This document shows, in pieces, positions 35,331 through 44,856 of a DNA stretch of 64,000 nucleotides. Both the position numbers and the translations under genes were made by a program. Within the stretch, counting starts at the first letter, position 1. Each line of letters begins with the position of its first letter. Below the pieces are notes generated by a model. That model had not been told where the DNA came from. It saw only the letters and a list, made by a program, of their open reading frames with translations, and did not search any database. Origin of the DNA: Actinoplanes campanulatus. Its GTDB lineage: Bacteria > Actinomycetota > Actinomycetes > Mycobacteriales > Micromonosporaceae. Location: positions 930,001 through 994,000 of the forward strand of contig NZ_BMPW01000001.1 in the NCBI RefSeq assembly GCF_014647795.1. Direction: 5' to 3'.

Positions 35331-37307
35331 TTACTCGCCAGGCGTCGACTTGGCGATCTGCATCAGGAACTCGATGTTGGTCCGGGTCTGCTTGAGCCGG
35401 TCCATCAGGAGGTCCAGAGCCGCGCCGGACTCCAGCGAGCTGAGCACCTTGCGGAGCTTGTGGATGATCGCCAGCTCCTCCTTGCCCAGCAGGATCTCTT
35501 CCTTACGGGTGCTGGAGGCGGAGACGTCCACGGCCGGGAAGACCCGCTTGTCGGCGATCTTCCGGTCCAGCTTGAGCTCGGCGTTACCGGTGCCCTTGAA
35601 CTCCTCGAAGATGACCGTGTCCATCATCGACCCGGTCTCCACCAGCGCGGTGGCGAGAATGGTCAGCGAACCGCCGTTCTCGATGTTGCGCGCCGCGCCG
35701 AGGAACCGCTTCGGCGGGTAGAGCGCGGTCGAGTCGATACCACCCGACATGATCCGGCCGGAAGCCGGAGCGGCCAGGTTGTACGACCGGCCGAGCCGGG
35801 TCACCGAGTCGAGCAGCACGACCACGTCGTGGCCCAGCTCGACCAGCCGCTTGGCCCGCTCGATGGCGAGCTCGGCGACCGTGGTGTGGTCCTGCGGCGG
35901 ACGGTCGAACGTGGCCGCGATGACCTCGCCCTTCACCGTGCGCTGCATGTCGGTGACCTCTTCGGGACGCTCGTCCACGAGCACGACCATCAGGTGGCAC
36001 TCGGGGTTGTTGCGGGTGATCGCGTTGGCCAGCGCCTGCAGGACCATCGTCTTACCGGCCTTCGGCGGGGAGACGATGAGCGCGCGCTGGCCCTTACCGA
36101 TCGGCATCACCAGGTCGATGATGCGGGTGGTGAGGATGTGCGGCTCGGTCTCCAGCCGCAGGCGCTCCTGCGGGTAGAGCGGGGTGAGCTTGTAGAACTC
36201 GGGACGGCGGCGGGCCTCGTCCGGCTCCATCCCGTTGATGGTGTCGAGCCGGACCAGCGGGTTGTACTTGTCCCGCCGCTGTCCGTCGTTGCCACCCTCA
36301 CGCGGGGCGGAGCGAACCGCACCGGTGACCGCGTCACCGCGGCGCAGACCGTACTTCTTGACCTGCGACATCGAGACATAGACGTCGTTCGGCCCGGAGA
36401 GGTAGCCGGTGGTGCGGACGAACGCGTAGTTGTCCAGCACGTCCAGGATGCCGGCCACCGGGACGAGCACCTCGTCCTCGGCGACGTGCGGCTCCCGGCC
36501 CTCCCGCTGGCCGCGGTCGTCACGCTGGTCGCCGTCGCGGTCCCGGCCCCGGCGGCGGTCCCGGAAGCGGCTGCGCCGGCTCCGGCGGCCACCCTCTTCG
36601 TTGTCGTCGTCGTCGTGACCCTGGTCACCACGACCCTGGTCACCACGACCCTGGTCGCCACGACCCTGGTCGCCACGACCCTCGGCACGCTGACCACGGT
36701 CGTTGCCGCGGTCCTCGCGCTGCTGGTTGTCACGCTGGCCGTCACGCTGGTTGCGCTGCCGGTCCCGGTTGCGCTCACCGCGCTCCGGCCGGTCGCCGCG
36801 TTCGGGACGCTCGGTGGTCTCGACCGCGGGCGCGGGCGCCTCGGCCGGGGCCGCAGCGGCCTCCACGGTCGCCGCCTCCGGCTCGCGCGGGGCGGTTTCC
36901 CGGGGCTCCCGCGAAGCGCGCTCACGGCGGCTCCGGGCGGGGCGCTCGGCCGGAGCCGACTCAGCGGGTGCGGCTGCGGTTTTGGGCGCCTCGGCCGGAG
37001 CGGCCTGGGCCGGGGCCGGCTGCGCGGGGGCGGCGACAGCCTCGGCGCTGTTGGTACGCGGGCGCGGGGCCGGCTCGGCGGCGGGCGTCCCGCCGCTCTG
37101 GCGCTCGGTGATCGCGGCGATCAGCTCGCCCTTGCGCATCCGGGCGGTGCCGGAGATGCCGAGGGAGGCGGCGAGGCTCTGCAACTCGGGCAGCAGCATC
37201 GCGGACAGCCCGGTGCCGCCCCGGCGGCGCTTCGTAGCGGTCGCGGTGGTGCCGGCGCCGTCAGCGACGTCAGAAACACCCGACGTCACGTCGGTGGTGT
37301 CGCTCAA
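35331..37307 (-). CDS. rho: Transcription termination factor Rho with a long charged insertion
   Basis: Rho is the hexameric RNA helicase that ends transcription. The 658-residue protein has the Rho N-terminal SAP-like domain (residues 30-70, MRKGELIAAITERQSG), then an insertion of roughly 200 residues (about 75-270) rich in Arg, Asp, Glu, Gln and Gly, including four GRGDQ-type units (211-230) and blocks of RRSRR. The RNA-binding domain (VAGILDVLDNYAFVRTTGYL shortened LDNYAFVR) and ATPase core follow, with P-loop PPKAGKTMV, VDERPEEVTDM and LAAPASGRIMSGG. Similar insertions occur in other actinobacterial Rho and aid RNA binding. GGAAGGAATCC precedes ATG 37307. Confidence 0.97.
   Translation of the reverse strand: MSDTTDVTSGVSDVADGAGTTATATKRRRGGTGLSAMLLPELQSLAASLGISGTARMRKGELIAAITERQSGGTPAAEPAPRPRTNSAEAVAAPAQPAPAQAAPAEAPKTAAAPAESAPAERPARSRRERASREPRETAPREPEAATVEAAAAPAEAPAPAVETTERPERGDRPERGERNRDRQRNQRDGQRDNQQREDRGNDRGQRAEGRGDQGRGDQGRGDQGRGDQGHDDDDNEEGGRRSRRSRFRDRRRGRDRDGDQRDDRGQREGREPHVAEDEVLVPVAGILDVLDNYAFVRTTGYLSGPNDVYVSMSQVKKYGLRRGDAVTGAVRSAPREGGNDGQRRDKYNPLVRLDTINGMEPDEARRRPEFYKLTPLYPQERLRLETEPHILTTRIIDLVMPIGKGQRALIVSPPKAGKTMVLQALANAITRNNPECHLMVVLVDERPEEVTDMQRTVKGEVIAATFDRPPQDHTTVAELAIERAKRLVELGHDVVVLLDSVTRLGRSYNLAAPASGRIMSGGIDSTALYPPKRFLGAARNIENGGSLTILATALVETGSMMDTVIFEEFKGTGNAELKLDRKIADKRVFPAVDVSASSTRKEEILLGKEELAIIHKLRKVLSSLESGAALDLLMDRLKQTRTNIEFLMQIAKSTPGE
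36617..36676 (-). repeat. Four 15-bp tandem repeats inside rho
   Basis: The unit GACCCTGGTCACCAC occurs four times (36617, 36632, 36647, 36662), the last two with one A-to-G change. It encodes repeated Gly-Arg-Gly-Asp-Gln units in the Rho insertion. The number of copies could vary by slippage without frameshift, because the unit is a multiple of three. Confidence 0.9.
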
Positions 37308-37600
37308 TGGATTCCTTCCGTCGGAAAAAGCCCGAGTCCACCCGGAACTGCAGCCTGGGCCGGGTGCCCTCGGAACCCGCTTCGCAACAGCGGCGCGGGA
37401 GTTAGTGCAGCACGGCAGCTCGACCGGTATCCCTGCCCGTCAGGGCTTGACGGGTAGGTCTCGGCGAGTGCAGCGATCTATGGATGCTGCCCGGCGTTTG
37501 CCTTGATGAGAGTTGAGAAAGGCCGTAGGCCAGAAACCTCGGGGGTGCGCCGAACCGCAGAGATCGCTTGCTTCGCGGCTGTGCTAGGTCTTGAGCGTAG
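37308..37600 (-). other. Long rho leader region with a hairpin
   Basis: These 293 bp lie between thrB and rho and contain no gene. CCCGTCA and TGACGGG (37436-37442 and 37448-37454) form a 7-bp stem with a 5-base loop. Long leaders upstream of rho are common and often mediate autoregulation by Rho-dependent termination; that role here is inferred. Confidence 0.5.
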
Positions 37601-38545
37601 TCAACTCGTGCGACCTGCGGCAACAGGGCCCCGCTCGGCGTGTTCCACCATACCCCCTTTCACACGAGCACCGGCGTCATCCACGCCCAGCACTTCGCTG
37701 TGCCAGTGCGCACCCGGCGCGAAATCGGCCGGGACCTGGGTCAACGCGAGCACGGTCGGGCCGGCTCCACTGACCACGGCGGCCACCCCGGCCGCCCGGA
37801 GGGCCGCCACCAGGGACGCCGATCCCGGCATCCCCGGAGCGCGGTAGTCCTGATGCAGCCGGTCCTCGGTGGCCGGGAACAGCAGGGACGGATCCGTGGT
37901 GAGCGCGTGCGTGAGCAGGGCGGCCCGCCCCGCGTTGAACGACGCGTCGTGGTGCGGGACCTCCGGCGGCAGCGCGGCGCGCGCGGACGCCGTATACCCC
38001 AACTCGGAGGGGATGAAAACGGTGGGGCGCACACCGGCGGCCGGGGTCAGAGTGACGGCACGGGCGCCGTCCGGCTCGGTCCACGCGACGGTGAAGCCAC
38101 CGAGCAGGCAGGGCGCCACGTTGTCCGGGTGGCCCTCGAGACGGGCCGCGATCCGCAGCGCGGCCGCGTCGTCGATCAGCTCGAGACCGCCTTTGATCAG
38201 TCCGCGGGCCAGCTGCACGCCGCCCACGATGGCCGCCGAGGAGCTGCCCATGCCACGGGCCTGCGGGATCCGGTTGACGCACTCGACGGCGACGCCCGGC
38301 GGCCGCTCGCCGGCCTCGTCGAAGGTCGCCAGCATGGCCCGCACCACCAGGTGGTCGGGGCCGGTCGGCAACTCGCCCGCGCCCTCGCCGTACACCGTGA
38401 CCGTGTAGGAGTCGCCGGTTACCCGGGCGGTCAGGTCGTCGTACAGCGTCAGCGCCAGGCCCAGGGCGTCGAAGCCGGGGCCGAGGTTGGCGCTGGTCGC
38501 CGGCGTGCTGACGAAGACCGGTTCGGTGACGAAGGACAAACCCAT
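37601..38545 (-). CDS. thrB: Homoserine kinase
   Basis: The enzyme phosphorylates homoserine to O-phosphohomoserine for threonine synthesis. The 314-residue GHMP kinase starts at ATG 38545. It has the N-terminal VSTPATSANLGPGFDALGLAL (shortened ATSANLGPGFD), the ATP motif IPQARGMGSSSAAIVGG (shortened ARGMGSSSAA) and the C-terminal SGAGPTVLAL. In other actinobacteria thrB follows thrC directly. Here an MFS gene and an RND-MarR unit (about 5.2 kb) separate them. Confidence 0.96.
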   Translation of the reverse strand: MGLSFVTEPVFVSTPATSANLGPGFDALGLALTLYDDLTARVTGDSYTVTVYGEGAGELPTGPDHLVVRAMLATFDEAGERPPGVAVECVNRIPQARGMGSSSAAIVGGVQLARGLIKGGLELIDDAAALRIAARLEGHPDNVAPCLLGGFTVAWTEPDGARAVTLTPAAGVRPTVFIPSELGYTASARAALPPEVPHHDASFNAGRAALLTHALTTDPSLLFPATEDRLHQDYRAPGMPGSASLVAALRAAGVAAVVSGAGPTVLALTQVPADFAPGAHWHSEVLGVDDAGARVKGGMVEHAERGPVAAGRTS

Positions 38546-38565
38546 CGCCACATGCTAGGCGCTGA

Positions 38566-39822
38566 TCATTTCGGGGGCGGCTCACGGTCCCGGTGATCGG
38601 CGAATGTCGGCTCGGTGGACGGGCGGAGCCGGCGGGTGGCCAGCCGCCACCCGATCGCATAGGTGAGGGTGATCGACGCGCACCCCGCGATGATCCACTG
38701 CTGGTCGACACGGTCGATGACGGCGCCCGCGGCCAGCTGGCTCACCGCGATGGCGACCGTCGCCAGCATCATGTCGGTGGCGAAGACCCGGCCGCGCAAC
38801 TCGTCGGGCACCTCGCCCTGGAGCGCGAAGTTGGACAGCACCCAGTTGCTGCCGCCGGCGAAATGCGCCACGAAGACCAGGGCCAGCGTGAGCGGGAACC
38901 ACGGCGCGAAGGCGACACCCAGGTAGCCGACGCCGTACAGGCCCATGGACACGGCCAGACCGGGCAGCAGCCAGGACGGGCGGGTCAGCACCGGGCGCAT
39001 CACCAGCGGCCCGATCAGGGCGCCCAGGCCGCGCAGCGCGAACAGCAGGCCGGTGCCCAGCGCCCCGGCCCCGTGCGCCGCCGCGATCAGCGGGAACACG
39101 GTCAGCACCCCGTTGCCCAGGCCAACCGCCGACTTCACCGTCACGAGCGCCCGCAGGCGGGGGCGCAGGGCGATGTGGCGCAGCGACTCGAGCAGGGCGG
39201 TCAGGACCCGGGCCGGCTCGCCGTCGCCGCTGCGCGGCGCCTGCATCGGACGCCGGATCAGGGCGGTCAGCAGGCTTCCGGTGAGCAGGCAGACGGCGGT
39301 CACGGCAAAGCAGGCGTACGGACTGAAGACGCTGCTCACCACGCCGCCGAGGGAAGCGCCCACCACGGTCATGGTGCCCCACGCGGAGCCGGCGATGGTG
39401 TTCGCGGCCGGCAGGTCGGCGGGGTCCACCAGGTTGGGCAGGGCGGCCGACGCGGCCGGGGAGTAGAACGCCTTCGACACCGCGATGGCCCCGACCGCCA
39501 CCAGGGCGAGCGGGGCGGTCGCCGCGGAACGCACCGCGAACAGCAGCAGCACCGACAGGAAGGCCGCGGCGTTCGCGATGATCAGGATCCGGCGGCGGTC
39601 CACCCGGTCGGCGACCGTGCCGGTGAAGGGCAGCAGCAGCGCCAGGATGCCGGTGTCCACGGCCAGCACCAGAGCGCCCATCAGGCCACCGCCGGTCAGC
39701 TCCGGCAGCAGCACCAGCAGCGGCACCATGACGAACCAGTCCGCTCCGAAGACCACCAGCTCAGCGGCGAACAGCCGGCGGAAGTCACGGTTGCGGGTAA
39801 GGACCGAGAAGTCTGCTGGCAC
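38566..39822 (-). CDS. MFS transporter
   Basis: The 418-residue protein has about twelve hydrophobic segments, with the loop GTVADRVDRRRILI between helices 2 and 3, the major-facilitator motif A, and RGRVFATDMMLATVA late in the protein. It looks like the MFS_3 (enterobactin-exporter-like) group of drug/siderophore exporters. Start GTG 39822 is the first that keeps the usual short N-terminus (PADFSVLTRNRDFRRLF). The thrB gene is 20 bp downstream, so readthrough could link them. The substrate is unknown. Confidence 0.85.
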   Translation of the reverse strand: MPADFSVLTRNRDFRRLFAAELVVFGADWFVMVPLLVLLPELTGGGLMGALVLAVDTGILALLLPFTGTVADRVDRRRILIIANAAAFLSVLLLFAVRSAATAPLALVAVGAIAVSKAFYSPAASAALPNLVDPADLPAANTIAGSAWGTMTVVGASLGGVVSSVFSPYACFAVTAVCLLTGSLLTALIRRPMQAPRSGDGEPARVLTALLESLRHIALRPRLRALVTVKSAVGLGNGVLTVFPLIAAAHGAGALGTGLLFALRGLGALIGPLVMRPVLTRPSWLLPGLAVSMGLYGVGYLGVAFAPWFPLTLALVFVAHFAGGSNWVLSNFALQGEVPDELRGRVFATDMMLATVAIAVSQLAAGAVIDRVDQQWIIAGCASITLTYAIGWRLATRRLRPSTEPTFADHRDREPPPK

Positions 39823-39841
39823 GTACCGAAGTGTAGATACG

Positions 39842-39873
39842 CCGATGCCCGGCCGCGGCGGGCCGGGCATCGG
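39842..39873 (-). terminator. Hairpin after the RND permease gene
   Basis: A perfect 13-bp stem (CCGATGCCCGGCC with GGCCGGGCATCGG) with loop GCGGCG lies just past the permease stop and ahead of the MFS start, separating the two units. Confidence 0.75.
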
Positions 39874-39885
39874 TTCGGATCTCGC

Positions 39886-42800
39886 CTACTCGGCCGGGTT
39901 CGCCGGCTTCCGCGGCATCTTCAGCACCTCGAACTGGTCGGTCAGGCCGCGCAGCGCGGACTTCCCACCCGCCTCCGGCGCCTCGTGCGCGCCGCCGCTG
40001 GAGTCCGGCGCCACACCGGCCGGCACCAGGTCGTCGACGGGCTTGTCGGCGGCGTGCTTCGGCTCACCGGCGACCTGTCCCTTGATCAGCCGCTTCGCCT
40101 GCCGCTTGGCCCGGCTCTTCTCCTTCCGGTTCTCCACCATGGTGTAGAGGGTCGGCACCAGGATCAGGGTCAGCAGGGTCGAGCTGACCAGGCCGCCGAT
40201 CACCACGATGGCCAGCGGCTGGGAGATGAAGCCGCCCTCGCCGGTGAGGCCGAGCGCCATCGGGATGAGCGCGAAGATGGTGGCGATCGCGGTCATCAGG
40301 ATCGGGCGCAGCCGGTGCCGGCCACCCTCGATCACCGCCTCCTGTACGCCGTACCCGGCGGCCCGGTAGTGGTTGATCAGGTCCATCAGCACGATGGCGT
40401 TCGTCACCACGATGCCGACCAGCATGAGCACACCGATCAGGGCCGGCACGCCGAGCGCGGTGCCGGTGATCAGCAGCAGGATGATCGCGCCGGTCGCCGC
40501 GAACGGGATGGACACCAGCAGGATCACCGGCTGGATCAGGCTCCGGAAGGTGGCCACCATGATCACGAAGACGATCGCGATGGCGGCGAGCACGGCCAGG
40601 CCGAGCTGCCCGAACGCCTCCTCCTGGTCGGCGCTGACGCCACCGACGGCCCACTCGGCGCCGGCCGGCAGGTCGAGCTCCTCCAGCGCGGCGGTCAGGT
40701 CCTGGTTGATCTGGGTGAGGTTGTCGCCGGTGACCGCGCCGGTCACGGTGACGGTACGGCTGCCGTCCACCCGGTTGATCTCGACCGCGCCGTCCACCTG
40801 CTTGACGTCGGCGACCTGGTCCAGCGGGACCACGCCGCGCGGGGTGGTGAGCGGAACGGCGCGCAGTGCGGCCGGGTCGGCGGGCGCCGTGCCGAACGAG
40901 ATCACCACGTCCTGGGTGGTGCCGTCGACGTTGATCTGGCCGGCCGGGGCGGACTGGAACAGCGCCGCCACGTTCTGGGCGATCTGCGCCTCGGTGAGAC
41001 CCACCTGCGCGGCGGCCTTGCGGTCCACCACCACGTCGAGACGCGGCACGCTCTCGGCGAGCGAGGTGTCGACGTCGGCGACCCCGGCCACCCCGGTCAT
41101 CGCCGTACGGACCTGCTCGGTGGCCGTGGTCAGGGCCTCGTTGTCGGGGGCGGTCACCGAGACCGACAGCTGGCTGCTGCCGAGACCGGCGCCTTCCTGA
41201 CCGATCTTGACCTCACCGGCGCCGGACAGCCCGTCGAACTTCCGGTCCAACTCGTCGGAGATCTCCGCGGCGTCCGCGTCCTCCTCCAGCGCCACGTTGT
41301 AGGTGGCGGTGCCGGCGCCGCCGCCACCCGCGAACGGGTTGGCGGAGCTGCCGCCGACGGTCACCTGGTACGTCTTGACGCCGTCCTGGTCCGCGAGGAT
41401 CGCCTCGACCTGCTTGGCCGCCTCGTCGGTGGCCGCCAGGCTGGTGCCGGCCGGCATCTCCTGGCTGATCGTGATGCTGTCCTGCCCCGACTCGTCGAGG
41501 AAGTTGGTCTCCAGCCGGGTGCTCAGGGCGAACGTGCCGAGCAGCACCGCGATGCCGATGAGCACCGTGGTCCAGCGCTTCGTGGTGGCGAACCGGATCA
41601 CCGGCAGGTAACCACGCTGGAGCGGGCTGCGCAGCTCCTTCTCCTCGGCGGCCTTGCGGATCGCCTCGGTGTCGGCGCCGGCCGGCGGCGGCTTGAGGAA
41701 CCAGTACGCCAGCACCGGCACGATCGTCAGCGACACCACGAGGGAGGCCAGCAGGGCCACCGTCACGGTAATCGCGAAGGACGAGAAGATCTGCCCGACC
41801 AGGCCGCCCACCAGGGCGATCGGGGCGAACACGGCGACCGTGGTGAGGGTCGAGGCGACCACCGCCCCGGCCACCTCACGAACCGCCGTGAGGATGGCGT
41901 GGACCTTCTCCTCGCCGTACTCGAGATGGCGTTTGATGTTCTCCAGGACGACGATCGAGTCGTCCACGACCCGGCCGATCGCGATGGTCAGCGCGCCCAG
42001 GGTGAGCAGGTTGAGGGTGTAGTCGCCGACCCAGAGCGCGATCAGCGCGATCAGCACGGACAGCGGGATGGACACCGCGGTCACCAGGGTGGACCGGACG
42101 CTCATCAGGAAGATCAGGATGACCACGACCGCCATCAGCAGGCCGAGCAGGCCCTCGGTGGTGAGGCTTTCGATCGAGCGCTCCACGTACGGCGCCTGGT
42201 CGGTGATGACGGTCAGCGTCGCGCCGGAAGCCTTCTCCAGGTCGAGCAGCATGTCCCGGACCTCGTGCGAGATGTCCACCGGGTTGCCGTCCGGCCGCGC
42301 GGTGACCGCGATGCCGAGGCTGTTCACCCCGTCGGTCCGGGTGTACGACTCCGCGGGCGGCAGCTTGCTCTCCACGGCGGCCACGTCACCGAGCCGCACC
42401 GGCCCGCGCGAGCCGGTCAGGTAGACGTCCTTGAGCTGGTCGACGGTGGTGATCGGGGTGCCCACCTGCACGGTCAGCGACTTGTCGCCCTCGACCACGG
42501 TGCCGGCCGGGATGGAGACGCCGTTGGCCTGGAGCACGGTGGTGAGCGAGGCGGGGCTGACCCCGGCGGCGCCCATCTTCGCCATGTCCGGAGTGATCAC
42601 CACTTCCAGGGCGCGGGCGCCGGTGACCTGGGTGTCGCGGACACCCTCGATGCCGTTGAGCTCGGGCACCACGGTCTCGTTGAGCGCGGCGAGCAGCTCG
42701 GCCTCGTCCTTGTCACCGGACGAGGCGGCCAGCACGATCGCCGGGATGTCGTCGGTGCCGCCCGCGAAGACGGTCGGGTCGACGTTCTCCGGCAGCTGCT

Positions 42801-43152
42801 GCTGGATCCGGTTCACCGAGGTGGTGACCTGGTTGACGGCGGACTCGATGTCCGTACCGAACTCGAAGAGCACGACCACGCTGGACACGTTCTCGCGCGA
42901 GGTCGAGGTCACGCTGTCGATGCCGTCGATGCCCTTGACCGCGTCCTCGATCGGCTTGGTCACCTGTTCCTCGACCGCTTCCGGCGAGGCTCCGGGCAGG
43001 ACCGCGCTCACGAACGCGGCGGGCAGCTCGATCGAGGGGAAGAGCTGCTGCTTGAGGGACGGGATGGCGTAGAGCCCGAAGCCGCTGATCACGATTGCGA
43101 TCAGGGCGACGAGACCTCGGTTGGCAAGGCTAAGCCGTGTCAGTGCTGACAT
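39886..43152 (-). CDS. RND-family efflux permease (AcrB/HAE1-like)
   Basis: The 1088-residue protein has the twelve-helix RND layout with two large extracytoplasmic loops. Features include the N-terminal helix start SLANRGLVALIAIVISGFG (shortened LANRGLVALIA), GASPEAVEEQVTKPIEDAV (shortened SPEAVEEQVTKPIE), helix-4 residues GRVVDDSIVVLENIKRHLE (shortened VVDDSIVVLENI) with the proton-relay Asp pair, and a second-half LMLVGIVVTNAIVLMD. It is of the HAE-like type rather than MmpL, which is unusual for a Gram-positive. There is no membrane-fusion or outer-membrane gene beside it. The C-terminus has a Lys/Arg-rich tail. ATG 43152 is preceded by GGGGGAG; a MarR gene diverges from it. Confidence 0.93.
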   Translation of the reverse strand: MSALTRLSLANRGLVALIAIVISGFGLYAIPSLKQQLFPSIELPAAFVSAVLPGASPEAVEEQVTKPIEDAVKGIDGIDSVTSTSRENVSSVVVLFEFGTDIESAVNQVTTSVNRIQQQLPENVDPTVFAGGTDDIPAIVLAASSGDKDEAELLAALNETVVPELNGIEGVRDTQVTGARALEVVITPDMAKMGAAGVSPASLTTVLQANGVSIPAGTVVEGDKSLTVQVGTPITTVDQLKDVYLTGSRGPVRLGDVAAVESKLPPAESYTRTDGVNSLGIAVTARPDGNPVDISHEVRDMLLDLEKASGATLTVITDQAPYVERSIESLTTEGLLGLLMAVVVILIFLMSVRSTLVTAVSIPLSVLIALIALWVGDYTLNLLTLGALTIAIGRVVDDSIVVLENIKRHLEYGEEKVHAILTAVREVAGAVVASTLTTVAVFAPIALVGGLVGQIFSSFAITVTVALLASLVVSLTIVPVLAYWFLKPPPAGADTEAIRKAAEEKELRSPLQRGYLPVIRFATTKRWTTVLIGIAVLLGTFALSTRLETNFLDESGQDSITISQEMPAGTSLAATDEAAKQVEAILADQDGVKTYQVTVGGSSANPFAGGGGAGTATYNVALEEDADAAEISDELDRKFDGLSGAGEVKIGQEGAGLGSSQLSVSVTAPDNEALTTATEQVRTAMTGVAGVADVDTSLAESVPRLDVVVDRKAAAQVGLTEAQIAQNVAALFQSAPAGQINVDGTTQDVVISFGTAPADPAALRAVPLTTPRGVVPLDQVADVKQVDGAVEINRVDGSRTVTVTGAVTGDNLTQINQDLTAALEELDLPAGAEWAVGGVSADQEEAFGQLGLAVLAAIAIVFVIMVATFRSLIQPVILLVSIPFAATGAIILLLITGTALGVPALIGVLMLVGIVVTNAIVLMDLINHYRAAGYGVQEAVIEGGRHRLRPILMTAIATIFALIPMALGLTGEGGFISQPLAIVVIGGLVSSTLLTLILVPTLYTMVENRKEKSRAKRQAKRLIKGQVAGEPKHAADKPVDDLVPAGVAPDSSGGAHEAPEAGGKSALRGLTDQFEVLKMPRKPANPAE

Positions 43153-43189
43153 GGGGGCTCCCCCGAGAAAGGTTCGGTCGATACTGATA

Positions 43190-43206
43190 GTTTGCATGAC
43201 GCGAAC
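43190..43206. promoter_or_regulatory. Candidate MarR operator
   Basis: GTTTGC, five bases, GCGAAC forms an imperfect dyad (5 of 6 positions pair) in the 141-bp gap between the divergent RND and MarR genes, 38 bp upstream of the permease start. MarR proteins typically bind such short dyads and repress both genes; binding here is unproven. Confidence 0.4.
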
Positions 43207-43293
43207 AAATGGTTTTCGCCGGGGTTCCACTGGTACCGTCCGAGGTCGGACGGTCCCGTACCGGCCATCAGCACGTCACAAGAGGAGCGCGCG

Positions 43294-43764
43294 GTGGGCG
43301 AGAAAGAGCAGCTCATCGCGGACATCATGGGCGCGCAGATCCGGTTGGAGCATCTGTTCGCCGGAGATCGGTCGGATCCGCTCTTCTCCTCGCACCTGAC
43401 CATGTCGCAGCTGAAGATCATGCTGCTGCTGGCCCGGCACGGCACGATCGCCGGCGGCGAGCTGGCCCGGATGGTCGGTGTGGGAGCGGCCGCGCTCAGC
43501 GGCATGATCGACCGGCTGGTCGTGCAGGAGCTGGTCACGCGCACGGAGGACGTGCACGATCGGCGGGTTCGCCGGATCGGGCTGACCAGGGCGGGCACCG
43601 AGCTCATCGATGGCATCATCACGGCGGGCGCCACGAAACAGCGCGAGCTCCTCAGCCGTCTCTCAGCCGAGGAGCTCGCGATCGTCGCTCAAGCCATGGA
43701 GCTCCTGCTCCGGGAGGCCGCCGCGTGCCCGCCCCCGGAGCCTGAGCCTGAGCCTGAGGATTAG
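43294..43764 (+). CDS. MarR-family transcriptional regulator
   Basis: The 156-residue protein starts at GTG 43294 ([14 protein letters not shown]), with AGAGGAG upstream. It has the winged-helix core [45 protein letters not shown] (in shortened form: [35 protein letters not shown]) and the wing [13 protein letters not shown]. The C-terminus is a run of Pro-Glu pairs ([11 protein letters not shown]). Divergence from the RND permease suggests that it represses that gene in response to a ligand. The stop overlaps the thrC stop on the other strand (TTAG). Confidence 0.92.
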   Translation: MGEKEQLIADIMGAQIRLEHLFAGDRSDPLFSSHLTMSQLKIMLLLARHGTIAGGELARMVGVGAAALSGMIDRLVVQELVTRTEDVHDRRVRRIGLTRAGTELIDGIITAGATKQRELLSRLSAEELAIVAQAMELLLREAAACPPPEPEPEPED

Positions 43765-44810
43765 GCCAGGTCCAGCGCCTTCGCCGCGATCAGCGCGTCG
43801 TTCGCGATGACGGTCGGCGACGGGGCGGTGGAGATCGCCCACTCCGGGTCCTTGAGGCCATGCCCGGTCACCGTGCAGACCACCCGGGAGCCGACCGGGA
43901 TCTTCCCGGCCTCCGCCTGCTGGAGCAGACCGGCCACGCTGGCGGCGCTGCCCAGTTCGACGAAGACACCCACCTCGCGGGCCAGCAGGCGGTACGCGTT
44001 CAGGATGTCCCGGTCGGTGACCGCCGAGATCAGGCCGCCCGAGGAGTCCCGTGCGTCCAGCGCCTTGGTCCAGCTGGCCGGGTTCCCGATCCGGATCGCG
44101 GTGGCGATGGTTGACGGGTTCTCGACCACCTTGCCGTTCACGATCGGGGCGGCGCCGGAGGCCTGGAAGCCGTACATCTTCGGCAGCCTCGTCGAGTTTC
44201 CGGCCTCCTTGTCCTCCTGGTAGCCCATCCAGTAGGCGGAGATGTTGCCGGCGTTGCCGACCGGGAGGCAGTGGATGTCCGGAGCGTCCCCGAGCGCCTC
44301 GATGATCTCGAAGGCGGCCGTCTTCTGGCCGTGCAGCCGGAAGATGTTCACCGAGTTGACCAGCGCGACCGGGTAGTCCAGGGACAGCTTCGAGGCGAGC
44401 GCCAGGCAGTCGTCGAAGTTGCCGTCCACCTGGAGCAGCCGGGCGCCGTGCACGAGCGCCTGGGCCAGCTTGCCCAGCGCGATCTTTCCCTGCGGCACGA
44501 GCACCGCGCAGGTGATGCCGGCGCGGGCCGCGTACGCCGCGGCGGAGGCGCTGGTGTTGCCGGTCGAGGCGCAGATGATCGCCTTGGCGCCCTCCTCGAC
44601 GGCCTTCGACACGGCCATCGTCATGCCCCGGTCCTTGAACGAACCGGTCGGGTTGGCGCCCTCCACCTTGAGGTAGACGTCGGCGCCCGTGCGCTGGGAC
44701 AGCACCGGCGCCGGCACCAGCGGGGTGTTCCCCTCGTGCAACGAGACCACCGGGGTGGCGTCGGTGACCGGCAGCCGGTCCCGGTACGCCTCGATCAAGC
44801 CCCGCCACAT
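43761..44810 (-). CDS. thrC: Threonine synthase
   Basis: The PLP enzyme converts O-phosphohomoserine to threonine. The 349-residue protein starts at ATG 44810 ([19 protein letters not shown]). It has the PLP lysine motif [35 protein letters not shown] (shortened [13 protein letters not shown]), [16 protein letters not shown], and the C-terminal [13 protein letters not shown]. This is the short form without the N-terminal extension found in yeast and E. coli. It is the third threonine/lysine gene of the lysA-hom-(VOC)-thrC unit. Confidence 0.97.
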   Translation of the reverse strand: MWRGLIEAYRDRLPVTDATPVVSLHEGNTPLVPAPVLSQRTGADVYLKVEGANPTGSFKDRGMTMAVSKAVEEGAKAIICASTGNTSASAAAYAARAGITCAVLVPQGKIALGKLAQALVHGARLLQVDGNFDDCLALASKLSLDYPVALVNSVNIFRLHGQKTAAFEIIEALGDAPDIHCLPVGNAGNISAYWMGYQEDKEAGNSTRLPKMYGFQASGAAPIVNGKVVENPSTIATAIRIGNPASWTKALDARDSSGGLISAVTDRDILNAYRLLAREVGVFVELGSAASVAGLLQQAEAGKIPVGSRVVCTVTGHGLKDPEWAISTAPSPTVIANDALIAAKALDLA

Positions 44811-44856
44811 GGCCGTTCTCCTCACTCGCGTGTCAATCTTCGAGAATTTCCGGCCA

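Noticed and set aside
38593-43149. A 1518-codon plus-strand open frame across the MFS and RND genes
   Set aside because: It is the antisense frame of two clear transporters in GC-rich DNA. Its translation is low-complexity (Gly, Arg, His, Asp-rich) with no domain.
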